Shown one piece after another: positions 44,881-53,372 of a stretch of 64,000 bases of DNA. Under the pieces are notes generated by a model, which saw only the letters and a program-made list of their open reading frames with translations, ran no database searches and had not been told where the DNA came from. A program made the translations under genes and the position numbers. Source of the stretch: Acidobacteriota bacterium (GTDB lineage Bacteria > Acidobacteriota > Terriglobia > Bryobacterales > Bryobacteraceae); NCBI GenBank assembly GCA_014584705.1, contig JACTMJ010000022.1, forward strand, positions 1 through 64,000, in the 5' to 3' direction. Positions within the stretch are counted from its first letter, which is position 1. The number at the start of each line of letters is the position of its first letter.

Positions 44881-45684
44881 TTAGCTCTCAAGACTCGCCA
44901 GAATATCGCGGAGATACCAGAAATCGAGTTCGGCGCGCCGCAGCAGCTCGCGATCCGCCGCGATCTGCCTGGCGTCTCCGTACGCGGCCACTTTGCCCTG
45001 GTGCAGAATGGCGACGGAATCGCAGCAACCGAGCGCGGGCAGGATGTCTTGCGACGCCAGGAGCACGGTGCCTTCAAAGCGCCGCAGATACTCGATCAGC
45101 GCCTTCACCATCAGGGGATCGAGGTTCGCGAAGGGTTCGTCGAGAGCAAGGATTCCGGGGCGCATCGAAAGCACGGTTGCAATCGAGACACGGCGGCGTT
45201 CGCCATAGGAGAGGTGCTGGTTCACCCGCTTCTCAAAGCCGTTGAGGTGGGTACGTTCGAGAGCTTCGTGGACGCGATGCCGGACTTCGGCCTCGCTCAA
45301 TCCAAAGTTCCGCGGGCCGAAGGCAACGTCTTCCTCCACGGTGAGATGGAAGAGCTGATCGTCGGGATCCTGGAAGACCAGGCCCACCCGCTCACGGACG
45401 CGGCGCAGATTCTCTTTCTGAACCGGTTGCTCTTCGATGCGCACCTGCCCGCTCTGGGCCAGATGGATCCCGTTCAAGTGCAGCAGGAGCGTGGATTTCC
45501 CCGCGCCGGAAGCGCCGAGCAAAGCCACTTTGCGCCCCCGCGGAATGCGCAGGTCCACGCCGGTGAGCACGTCCTCGCCGTCGGAATACGCGAAGCGCAG
45601 CCCCTGAACGTCGATCGCCGCGGACGGCGTTTGCGGCAAGGGCGAAAGGTCCGCGGCGATGGAGGATTCTGGACGCATAGGCAA
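44881..45684 (-). CDS. nikO: ATPase of an ECF-type nickel/cobalt transporter
   Basis: 267-aa ABC ATPase of the CbiO/NikO group. Walker A is LGASGAGKST, the Q-loop VFQDPDDQLFHLTVEEDVAFGPRNFGL is typical for metal ECF systems, the signature is LSYGERRRVS, and Walker B is GILALDEPF. The switch residue, normally His in SHD, is Gln in LLASQDI (CAA codon). This could slow hydrolysis or be compensated. It is the last gene of nikKMLQO and convergent with nrdR at six bases. Confidence 0.88.
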   Translation of the reverse strand: MPMRPESSIAADLSPLPQTPSAAIDVQGLRFAYSDGEDVLTGVDLRIPRGRKVALLGASGAGKSTLLLHLNGIHLAQSGQVRIEEQPVQKENLRRVRERVGLVFQDPDDQLFHLTVEEDVAFGPRNFGLSEAEVRHRVHEALERTHLNGFEKRVNQHLSYGERRRVSIATVLSMRPGILALDEPFANLDPLMVKALIEYLRRFEGTVLLASQDILPALGCCDSVAILHQGKVAAYGDARQIAADRELLRRAELDFWYLRDILASLES

Positions 45685-45691
45685 AGCGTGA

Positions 45692-46489
45692 TCATACCGC
45701 CAGGCGGATCAGAAGGGCGATTGCGGGCAGCCAGAAGCTACGAATCCACGCGTTCCGGGGTGAATCGCCCGGCTTGGTGGGGGCCGGAAGAGGCCCGTCA
45801 ATACGGAAGCCGCGCGCCAGCATCGCGGCATGGATGCGTTCGCTGCGTTCCCAGCTTCTCAGAAAGATCAGGGCCGTCTGGTTGGCATAACCAGCGAATG
45901 CAAAACGCATGCTTCCCGGCGAGCGCGATTCCCTTGCCTGATTCGTGCGACGCCATTCCTCCGCGATCAGCGCACGGTAGCGCTCCAGGTGCTGAAGGGT
46001 CAGGACCACCGCCGCCGGCAGGCCCAGGCGTCGCAGGGCCGTGAGAATCTCCGCGAAGCCGACGGCCTTCGCCAGCGTGGAAAGCAGCAGAACCGCCAAG
46101 AGCGCCCTCAGGCAGAGGGAGAGCGCCGCAACCCAGCCGTTTTGATCGATACCGGAAACGGGCGCGACGTTCAGCCACGAATCCAAAGCACGGCTGAAGG
46201 GGAGGCCGAGCGCCAGGATCACGAGGACGGGAAGAACCGGGGCTATGCGAAGCATCGCGGGCCAAAGCGACCGCTCTCGCTGGAGCACGGAGGCGAACAC
46301 CAGCGGCAGATAGAACGCGAAGGGCAGCAACCGGCCCAGCGGCTCCGAGCCAATCGCGGCAATCGCCACGAGAACGGCAATCAGCTCCATGCGGGCATCC
46401 AGGCTGGGCACCCCCGCGGCGCTCGCGCCGGGCGTGCCGCGCGCTTCGCCATGGTGCGCGCCGGTATGGAGATGCGAATGCATCGGCAA
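45692..46489 (-). CDS. nikQ: transmembrane T-component of the nickel/cobalt transporter
   Basis: 265-aa CbiQ/NikQ protein coupling the ATPase to the metal-binding protein. The N-terminus is His-rich (MHSHLHTGAHHGEARG). The conserved ALRRLGLPAAVVLTLQHLERYRALIAEEWRR and SERIHAAMLARGF carry the Ala-Arg-Gly coupling motif. Five or six helices are visible. Stop to nikO start: seven bases. Confidence 0.9.
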   Translation of the reverse strand: MPMHSHLHTGAHHGEARGTPGASAAGVPSLDARMELIAVLVAIAAIGSEPLGRLLPFAFYLPLVFASVLQRERSLWPAMLRIAPVLPVLVILALGLPFSRALDSWLNVAPVSGIDQNGWVAALSLCLRALLAVLLLSTLAKAVGFAEILTALRRLGLPAAVVLTLQHLERYRALIAEEWRRTNQARESRSPGSMRFAFAGYANQTALIFLRSWERSERIHAAMLARGFRIDGPLPAPTKPGDSPRNAWIRSFWLPAIALLIRLAV

Positions 46490-46495
46490 TTCGCC

Positions 46496-46999
46496 TCAGC
46501 CCCTTGCGGGCTTTGGACGGCGGGATAGCCAGCCATAGAGCAGGCCGGCGGCACCGAAGAGAACGCTCACGCCGACCAGCAAACGCTCTCCCGTACCACG
46601 CCCTTCCGTTTCCACCGGCGCGGATGCAGCGGCCGTCTCCGCGCGGTTCCCGCCAGCCACCCGGGCGACGAGTTCCACCCGGTGGCCCATTTCATCGTCG
46701 AGCAGCACGCGCCAATCTCCCGGCCCGGTGGGAAGGAAAACGAATTTCCCTTCAAAATCCGTACGCCCCGTCTGAAAGGCATCGGCCTTGACGCCGGCGG
46801 AAGCGGGCGCATGCACGGCGACCGCAATAAAGCTGGCCGCTTCCGTTCCTTCGTAAGAGGCGGAGATCACGACAAAGGGCGGCTTCACCTCAACCCTGGT
46901 CTGGAGGTCGTGCGCGGACAGCAGGGCGGCAAATCCCAGGGCGGAGAGGACGACAATAGCGGCGCGGCCGGCCTTCCTGAACGCAACGGAAATCATATC
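46496..46999 (-). CDS. nikL: NikL-like accessory protein of the nickel/cobalt transporter
   Basis: 167 aa. Signal-like helix (AAIVVLSALGFAALLSAH), a beta domain (VEVKPPFVVISASYEGTEAASFIAVAVHAPA...GRTDFEGKFVFLPTGPGDWRVLLDDEMGHRVELVARV) and a C-terminal membrane helix (LLVGVSVLFGAAGLLYGW). This is the layout of NikL in NikKLMQO systems. A longer reading of 41 codons upstream was rejected because the helix should be N-terminal. Confidence 0.75.
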   Translation of the reverse strand, partial: DMISVAFRKAGRAAIVVLSALGFAALLSAHDLQTRVEVKPPFVVISASYEGTEAASFIAVAVHAPASAGVKADAFQTGRTDFEGKFVFLPTGPGDWRVLLDDEMGHRVELVARVAGGNRAETAAASAPVETEGRGTGERLLVGVSVLFGAAGLLYGWLSRRPKPARG

Positions 47000-47027
47000 C
47001 ACACCATCCTTCCTTTGCGAACCTTCC

Positions 47028-47666
47028 TCAGCGAACTCCGGCCTGCACCGGGGGCGATGGCACGGGATCGTTCTCCCGGGCCGGCCGCAGATGGCGAAGC
47101 AGCGACGGTTTTGTGCGGGCAATGAAAGCGATTACCATCGCCGTGAACGTGCCCTCCAGGATACCCACAATTGCGTAGACCCCGGCCAGGAGCAGGATAC
47201 TGCGCCCGTAACCGGCGATGTGGAACTCGCCCAGGAGCAGAAGGACGGGAAGAAAGATCCCAATGAAACCGGCCAGCGCGGCGCGCATCCCCAGCGGACC
47301 GGGAAGGTAGCGGCCGATAGCGGCCGCCGCAAGCCCGCCGGACGCCATGTTCACGACGTTCACGCCAAGGGAGAGAAAGCCGCCGTGCTGAAAAAGAAAC
47401 GTCTGCAGGATGAGCACCGCGAAGATCACGGGCACTACGCGCACGCCCAGCAGCAGGCCCACCAGGCCGAACAAGCCGAAATGCACCGAAACGCCCGCAA
47501 CCGGCACATTCACGAGCGAGGCGACGAAGGTTGCCGCCGCCAGCAGGCCCATCCGCGGCACTTCTTCGGTCTCCAGCTTGCGGCTGGCGAGGGCGCCGAC
47601 GCCGATGGCAAGGACGTACCCCGCGATCGACATCTCCACCGGAAGAATGCCATCGGCAACGTGCAT
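47028..47666 (-). CDS. nikM: metal-binding S-component CbiM/NikM
   Basis: 212 aa. The canonical MHVADGILPVEMSIAGYVLA start supplies the N-terminal amine and His2 that bind Ni or Co in this family. Seven helices follow (FGLFGLVGLLLGVRVVPVIFAVLILQTFLFQHGGFLSLGVNVVNM; EFHIAGYG). Whether Ni or Co is moved cannot be decided from the protein alone. Confidence 0.92.
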   Translation of the reverse strand: MHVADGILPVEMSIAGYVLAIGVGALASRKLETEEVPRMGLLAAATFVASLVNVPVAGVSVHFGLFGLVGLLLGVRVVPVIFAVLILQTFLFQHGGFLSLGVNVVNMASGGLAAAAIGRYLPGPLGMRAALAGFIGIFLPVLLLLGEFHIAGYGRSILLLAGVYAIVGILEGTFTAMVIAFIARTKPSLLRHLRPARENDPVPSPPVQAGVR

Positions 47667-47672
47667 GGAGAC

Positions 47673-48410
47673 TTACTCCGCGGGCAGCGCCAGCGTGCAG
47701 GATAGCGACTCCTGATCGTAGTTCGCGCCCCGCGGTGCCTGTTCCGTGACGGCCACGCTGAACAGAACCGGCACATGCTCCGGCACCGTCTCCGCCACTT
47801 TCACATAGCCGTCACGATCCGTCTTGCCGAGCTTGATTTCGCGATGCTCGCCGAGGACGGCCAGCACTTCCGCATCCTTCGCCGGCTTACCATTGCGCCA
47901 GACCCGCACCAGGCGGCCGCGCATGCCGGATTCATAGTTGAGTTCGAGGCCCAGGCCGAGCGGCTTGGCATTGTAGGTGGTTCCGTTAAATCCTACCCAG
48001 GAGATGCCATAGTCCGAGGATTTCCGGACGGCCTTGGCATCGGAGAACTTGTCGCGCCCGCCCTCCTTCCATCCATTGGCCGTCTGGCTTCGTACCCCGC
48101 GATCCCGCACATAATAGACCCGTGCCAGCTCTTTCGAAGGCAGCTTCACTTCGAGCCGGAGCGATTTCGCGCCCGCGGTGATCTTCACCGGCTGGCGAGA
48201 CCCGTTCGCTCCCACGACAAAAGCCTTCAGGTTGGTGAGCGAGGCGGCCTCTTCGCTGGAGGGAAAGCCATGCCCGTGGCCGATTTCGAGATAGGCGGTA
48301 TCCCCGGAGGCGCTGTAGTGGGTACGCAGCAGCCAGTTAAAGTGGCCCCAACCCAGGAGCGCCGTCATGAGGAACGCAGAGAAAAAGAAGAAGGGAACGC
48401 GCAATCGCAT
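47673..48410 (-). CDS. nikK: NikK-like periplasmic protein (DUF4198)
   Basis: 245-aa exported protein: signal peptide VPFFFFSAFLMTALLGWGHF, then the DUF4198 metal-uptake domain with His-rich HFNWLLRTHYSASGDTAYLEIGHGHGFPSSEEA. First gene of the operon, six bases before nikM. ATG 48410 has AGAGG before it. No NikR box or cobalamin riboswitch was seen in the 91-base upstream spacer. Confidence 0.75.
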   Translation of the reverse strand: MRLRVPFFFFSAFLMTALLGWGHFNWLLRTHYSASGDTAYLEIGHGHGFPSSEEAASLTNLKAFVVGANGSRQPVKITAGAKSLRLEVKLPSKELARVYYVRDRGVRSQTANGWKEGGRDKFSDAKAVRKSSDYGISWVGFNGTTYNAKPLGLGLELNYESGMRGRLVRVWRNGKPAKDAEVLAVLGEHREIKLGKTDRDGYVKVAETVPEHVPVLFSVAVTEQAPRGANYDQESLSCTLALPAE

Positions 48411-48501
48411 AGCGCCTCTAGCGTAGCACGATTCCGAAATTCGTATGCGGAACACGGACTGAAGCGAGCGTTTCCATGGCCAGGCGGATTGATCATCCGA
48501 A

Positions 48502-49404
48502 TCAGCGGAGATCCGGAACCGGGAAGCGGCGCGCGTCGGGGTGCGTCACCTGAACCTCGGGAATATCGAAGGCGCGGATCACTCCCTTCGGGCGGCTGAT
48601 GGCATAAAGGCGGCGTCCGGCGACGGTACGATCCCAAGCCAGGGCCTGCCCTTCCGCGGCGATCTCGATCGTGGCCAGGTGGAGCAGAACCGGGCCCAGC
48701 CGCGGCTTTGCGAGCACATAGAGTTCCGGGCGGTCATGCCCGAGCAGATAGAGCAGGCCATCCGGACCGATTCCCCCGCCCGAGGCCGCATGCGGCGCCA
48801 TCGCGGCCTGCACGGCTTCCGGAATCAGCCACCCTCCGGTGCGCCGCCACTGACCGTCGTAAGTGACAATGGACCCGTAACGGCTTCCCTTGTAGCCCAC
48901 GCCGCCGGTCCCCTCGTAATGCGCGAACCCGGCAATGTAACCGTCGAGATAGGGCTCAAAGAACGTGAGCGACCCTTCGTCCGTCAGCCCGAGGCTATGG
49001 CTGGATTCGTGCTTCATGCCGGCGGTGTCAATTACTTCCACGGAAGAGCCCATGGGCACTTCCGGAAAGTTGGAATTGGAACACCAGAGTTTGCCATTGG
49101 CCGCGTAGCAGGAATTGATGTGGCGAATGGGGCCGCCGCGCGGGCTCGTCCAGCGCGCGAGCAGTTCCCCGCTCTGCTTATCGTACTTGCCGATGACCGT
49201 GTTGACGATGGCATAGACGAAGCGCTCGTCCACGGCGACGCCCTGCCGCGCTTCGGGCGCGTTGTATTCCCGCACCAGTTTCGCCGTGCCTGTTTGCAGC
49301 ACGGGCGGAGTCCACGTCTCCAGTTTGGGCATGCCGGACGGCTGCGCCGGCGAAAGCGTGGCGACAAAGAGCAGGAGCAGCGCAAGGAAGAACCGATGCA
49401 GCAC
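48502..49404 (-). CDS. secreted beta-propeller-like protein
   Basis: 300 aa. Signal peptide VLHRFFLALLLLFVATLSPAQ begins at GTG 49404; an open reading further upstream overlaps the response regulator and is rejected. The body has repeated blade-like units (RFVYAIVNTVIGKYDKQSGELLARW, ANGKLWCSNSNFPEVPMGSSVEVIDT, DGLLYLLGHDRPELYVLAK). Function unknown. It follows the response regulator gene by 43 bases. Confidence 0.65.
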   Translation of the reverse strand: MLHRFFLALLLLFVATLSPAQPSGMPKLETWTPPVLQTGTAKLVREYNAPEARQGVAVDERFVYAIVNTVIGKYDKQSGELLARWTSPRGGPIRHINSCYAANGKLWCSNSNFPEVPMGSSVEVIDTAGMKHESSHSLGLTDEGSLTFFEPYLDGYIAGFAHYEGTGGVGYKGSRYGSIVTYDGQWRRTGGWLIPEAVQAAMAPHAASGGGIGPDGLLYLLGHDRPELYVLAKPRLGPVLLHLATIEIAAEGQALAWDRTVAGRRLYAISRPKGVIRAFDIPEVQVTHPDARRFPVPDLR

Positions 49405-49447
49405 GAATCCGGCGACTCCCGCACGGGCACGCTCCGGCGTCGCGCAG

Positions 49448-50194
49448 CTATTCAATGGGTTTTTCGTACAGGCCGTTGTGCACCGCATACAACGCCAATT
49501 CCAGCCGGTCCGAAACGCCCAGCTTGTCGAAGATATTGTGCAGGTGATTCTTGACGGTCTGTTCACTGATGAACATCTTGTCGGCGATTTCCTTGTTCTT
49601 GTAGCCCTGCGCGACAAGCACCACGATTTCCCGCTCCCGGTTGCTCAGAGGGGAGCGCTCACGGGTTTGTTTGGAGTACGCCGGAGTGGGAGCCGCGCCG
49701 GAGGATTGCATGGCGAACTGCCGCATGACGGCCGCGGTCGTATGCGTATCCAGCCAGATCTCCCCCTCATACACCTTGCGAATGCTCTTGATGAGGAGGT
49801 CCGTGGCCGTATGCTTGAGGACGATGCCGGAGCAGCCGTACTTGACCGCCTGCACGAACTCGTTCTTATCATCGGACGCGGTGAGGATGATTACCTTGGT
49901 TTCGGTGGAACTCGCGCTCAGCCGCTGCAGCGCGGACAACCCGTCGATTCCCGGCATACGAATGTCCAGCAGGAGGACATCCGGCTTCAGCCGGTCCACC
50001 ATTTCCATGGTCTCGCGGCCATCCTTGGCTTCGCCGACGATCTCGAAATCCGCCTGAAGATCCAGAAGGCGGCGGAGGCCGTCGCGGAAGATGGTGTGAT
50101 CATCGGCGATCAGAATACGGATGCGGCGCGCCGGGCGGCCCCCACCCACATTGGGTTCGCTTGACGAATCGGGAGTGGAACTTTCGTTGGTCAT
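49448..50194 (-). CDS. NarL/LuxR-type response regulator
   Basis: 248 aa. Receiver domain IRILIADDHTIFRDGLRRLLDLQADFEIVGEAKDGRETMEMVDRLKPDVLLLDIRMPGIDG with phospho-acceptor Asp in LLLDIRMP, the Thr of ILTAS and the Lys of VLKHTA. LuxR helix-turn-helix LSNREREIVVLVAQGYKNKEIADKMFISEQTVKNHLHNIFDKLGVSDR. No partner kinase is nearby. Confidence 0.93.
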   Translation of the reverse strand: MTNESSTPDSSSEPNVGGGRPARRIRILIADDHTIFRDGLRRLLDLQADFEIVGEAKDGRETMEMVDRLKPDVLLLDIRMPGIDGLSALQRLSASSTETKVIILTASDDKNEFVQAVKYGCSGIVLKHTATDLLIKSIRKVYEGEIWLDTHTTAAVMRQFAMQSSGAAPTPAYSKQTRERSPLSNREREIVVLVAQGYKNKEIADKMFISEQTVKNHLHNIFDKLGVSDRLELALYAVHNGLYEKPIE

Positions 50195-50683
50195 GAAGCG
50201 CTCACGAGAATCTTTTCTAATCAGATGTCTCCCTAGGGAGCTACAGACGTCCGGGAACTTTGGTTATAGTACCCTGTCTGACGGCGATTCACCAGAGATC
50301 CCGGCCAGCCGCAGCCGATATTGACGGTACGCCGGGCCATCGGCCACCACGCCAGAAACTGGCCAATCAAATCAACTCCTTTGCTTTCAATAACTTCAAC
50401 GGTAGTCGAAGCAGGAATCACAAAGTCGATCCGAACAATACCCGGCTGGAATGGTTACAGAATACTATTACCACGTTCCAGGCGGCTTGAATAGTACAAA
50501 AGTACGGGTATCGGCGGTTTTGCGCTACCGTGAGGCAGCACAAGCGCGCCTGGTGAAGACGCTCAGAACGGAATCCAGATGATTCCTCGCCCGCACCAGC
50601 CAAAATTAACGGGGATTGAAAACTCAATAATGCCACCCGGACCGGGTGTTACTTCCAAGCGGATCCAACGTGGGTAATGAACG
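50195..50683. other. AT-richer intergenic region, possible decayed gene
   Basis: 489 bases between the response regulator and tsaB, visibly lower in GC. On the minus strand short coherent peptide stretches occur in different frames (RWIRLEVTPGPGGIIEFS near 50600-50660, RIDFVIPASTTVEVIESKG near 50350-50440), broken by stops. They may be fragments of one dead gene. No RNA or terminator was found. Confidence 0.35.
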
Positions 50684-51409
50684 TCACGGAACGGGAGACG
50701 GGGCCAAGCGGGGGTCGCGCCAGCTCTTATCCGCATCCGCCTTCCGGGCGTAGGCGGCGTCCAGGCGGAGGGGATCGTCGAAGGCCCGGCTCCGGTAGCG
50801 GTCCCACGCCAGAGATGCCAACTGGGGGACCCAGCTTCGCGAAATCAAGAGGCATCGAGCGCCCTCGGGAGAGTGTTCCGCAACCGCATCGAGGAACTCC
50901 GCGGACGGCGAGAGAATATAGCGCGGGATGGCTTCGAGGCCCTCCAGCCAGGAATCCGGCTGCACCAACGCCACTTCGGAGAGCGACGGCTCGGCGGGTG
51001 GCCCTTCGCCCTGCACCGGCAAGGGCGACGTGGCGATCGACCGGAAGAACTCTCCCCGGCTCGCCGGCAGCAGGATTGCCGCGGGAAACCCCGGCGTCAG
51101 CCGCGCCACTGCCTGCATATTCGAGATCCCGATCAAGGGAAGCCCGGCCGCTTCGGCAAGGCTCTTCGCCGCCGTCAAGCCAACCCGCAGGCTGGTGAAC
51201 GCCCCCGGACCCGTGGACACCGCCACCGCCCGCAGATCCTCGAGGCGCAGCGCCCGCTCTTCGAGGACGCTCGCGATTGCCGGGAAAATCTGTTCCGCCT
51301 GTTGGCGGGGTGTGGAGAGCGCGTGCTGCGCGCACACCCGGCCGTCGCTCGCGAGAGCCACGTGCCCGGCCCCGGACGCCGTATCGAGGATAAGAATGTT
51401 CGTCGTCAA
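50684..51409 (-). CDS. tsaB: tRNA threonylcarbamoyladenosine protein TsaB
   Basis: 241-aa ASKHA-fold protein, partner of TsaD and TsaE in making t6A at position 37 of ANN-decoding tRNAs. ILILDTASGAGHVALASDGRV is the phosphate-1 motif, and AVAVSTGPGAFTSLRVGLTAAKSLAEAAGLPLIGISNM is diagnostic for TsaB. Length is normal. It lies alone here, behind a secreted glycosidase gene. Confidence 0.93.
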   Translation of the reverse strand: MTTNILILDTASGAGHVALASDGRVCAQHALSTPRQQAEQIFPAIASVLEERALRLEDLRAVAVSTGPGAFTSLRVGLTAAKSLAEAAGLPLIGISNMQAVARLTPGFPAAILLPASRGEFFRSIATSPLPVQGEGPPAEPSLSEVALVQPDSWLEGLEAIPRYILSPSAEFLDAVAEHSPEGARCLLISRSWVPQLASLAWDRYRSRAFDDPLRLDAAYARKADADKSWRDPRLAPSPVP

Positions 51410-51454
51410 AGCTTTTCGCGCCCGTTCCGGCGGGCCGATCCCGTACGCCCGGCC

Positions 51455-53344
51455 TTACGGCTCCAGCCGGAAGACCTTATCCACCACATATACTTTGCCC
51501 ACGGAATTCATCCCATAGACCCGGACATTCACCACGACCGGCGGTTTTCCGAGGGCGCGCGGGTCAAATTGCAGAAAGCCCTCCGGGCCGGTTGCAACCA
51601 CCCGAGCGCCTTCGCCCGCCACCGTATCCTCGGCCGTCAACAGATACATCATGCTCCGCGTGGCTCTGGACTCCCTGGTGATCTTGATGCGGTACGGAAT
51701 CTTCCAGCCTCCGGCCAGAGGAACCCCCATCTTCGCCGGTTCCGCCATTTCGAACGGAATCTTCGCGAGCGCGGTCTCCGGCTCCTGCACCGGCACGGCG
51801 CGGCTTTCAAACTTGTAGCGATTGCTGAGCCCCTGCACGTAACCGTCGCGATAGAAATGCAGCACCCAATCGTGGCCGGGGCTGGGCGGCACGCCGGCCC
51901 AGGATTGTTCCTTATACTCCTTGAGCGCCGTCACCGCGCCATCGGCGGGATTGACCCACTCAATCTTGTACTTATGCTTCTTCGCGAAGCGAATCTCCAC
52001 CTCGCCCGTCTGCCCGGCACTGGCGGGCGCCTCGACGTAACAGACAAACTCCGGGGCATCCTCTCCGTGCAGGCCCAGGCAGCGCGCGCCGGACACTTCG
52101 AAATAGGGTTCCAACTCCCAATACCGGGTGCGGCTGAAAAAGTCATACCAGACCTTCATGGCCGTAGCTCCGGGAGAGTCCGCAAACTTGGCCTGAACCG
52201 GCACACCCCCGCCATAGGTGCCCGTATTCCCGTAGGTGGGATACTGGCCGTCCATGGTGGAATTCCAGAGGCGCTTGCGGAAGGTATCGGAATCGACGTG
52301 ATGGGCGTGAGTGGCTCCGGCGCCCGAGTTCTCGTATCCAAACTCCGCGTTCACGGCGGGAAGCTGGTAAAGCTGATGCTCAATGGCGCCGAGTTGGTCG
52401 TCGGAGCTTTGATAAAGCATGTAGCTCATCCAGCCGTCCCGGACGAGCGGGGAAGTCGTGGAGACCGTGTGTGTACTGCGAGGGTGTTTGTAGGGGTCCC
52501 GCTGTCGGAGATAATCCCCCATCTCTTTCATCAGGCGTTTCCCGTCCTTGTACTCTTCGAACTCCTGCACCAGTTGCCAGGTGACATTGAAGGCGGCGTA
52601 GCGGCCGATGACGTAATTGAGGTAGCGTTCGCGATCTTTCCGCGTGGGGAGAATTTCGGCGAGTTGATTGCGGTCCCAGCCAAGAATGAGGTCCGCCACC
52701 ATCCCCGCATCGTTCAAGGCGCGAATGCGGCGATCCACTTGTTGGAAATGGGTTGGAACAATGCGGTCCGCCGCGGGGAGAGGGCTGGAGGAAGCATCCG
52801 CCGCATTTTCGGGACGCGGGCCAAGCAGATTGCCGCGCACGTGCGTAAAGCGCTGCTCTTTCCGCCGGGCCAGAATTTCGTTGAACACCGCGTCCGGAAC
52901 CGTGGCGAATGCGTACTGCGTGTCGCCCATCCACAAGTGCGGCTGCAGATCCTTTGTGGTCCGCCAATGGTGGATGTTGGCGGGTTCGAGGAAGCCCGCT
53001 GTCTTCGCGTCCACGGCCTCCACCGCCGACATCATTCCGTCCAGGCGGGGGATATTGCCGGAGAACCGGACCAGCCATTTGCCGGGTTCGGCGGGAGCAA
53101 AGCGGGCAACAAAGCGCCCGCCGCCGTCCCAGAACATCGGCAGCCGGTACGTGTCGATCCCCGGAGACCGGAACTCCGCATAGAGTTCCACAGTGGCGTA
53201 CGGGTTCGGGTGCGCCGCCTGTTCTTCCGCGCTCAGATCCAGCGCCAGGTCGCAGGGCGAATACACCGGCGTGGGGGGGCAGGTTGGCTGCCCGTGCAGC
53301 AGCGCCGAGGCCACCAGGCAAAGCAACAACGCGCGGAGCGGCAT
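51455..53344 (-). CDS. secreted glycoside hydrolase-like protein (DUF5060/DUF4038)
   Basis: 629 aa. Signal peptide MPLRALLLCLVASALLHG; N-terminal Ig-like DUF5060 domain (NPYATVELYAEFRSPGIDTYRLPMFWDGGGRFVARFAPAEPGKWLVRFSG); then a TIM-barrel-like domain of the DUF4038/GH140 type, with HWRTTKDLQPHLWMGDTQYAF, DLILGWDRNQ, YAAFNVTWQLVQEFEEY and PAVNAEFGYEN, where the Glu residues fit an acid/base and nucleophile. Probably degrades pectic side chains such as apiosyl units; the substrate is inferred. ATG 53344 follows AAGGAG. Confidence 0.7.
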   Translation of the reverse strand: MPLRALLLCLVASALLHGQPTCPPTPVYSPCDLALDLSAEEQAAHPNPYATVELYAEFRSPGIDTYRLPMFWDGGGRFVARFAPAEPGKWLVRFSGNIPRLDGMMSAVEAVDAKTAGFLEPANIHHWRTTKDLQPHLWMGDTQYAFATVPDAVFNEILARRKEQRFTHVRGNLLGPRPENAADASSSPLPAADRIVPTHFQQVDRRIRALNDAGMVADLILGWDRNQLAEILPTRKDRERYLNYVIGRYAAFNVTWQLVQEFEEYKDGKRLMKEMGDYLRQRDPYKHPRSTHTVSTTSPLVRDGWMSYMLYQSSDDQLGAIEHQLYQLPAVNAEFGYENSGAGATHAHHVDSDTFRKRLWNSTMDGQYPTYGNTGTYGGGVPVQAKFADSPGATAMKVWYDFFSRTRYWELEPYFEVSGARCLGLHGEDAPEFVCYVEAPASAGQTGEVEIRFAKKHKYKIEWVNPADGAVTALKEYKEQSWAGVPPSPGHDWVLHFYRDGYVQGLSNRYKFESRAVPVQEPETALAKIPFEMAEPAKMGVPLAGGWKIPYRIKITRESRATRSMMYLLTAEDTVAGEGARVVATGPEGFLQFDPRALGKPPVVVNVRVYGMNSVGKVYVVDKVFRLEP

Positions 53345-53372
53345 ACTCCTTAGTTTGACAGACAACCCGGGC

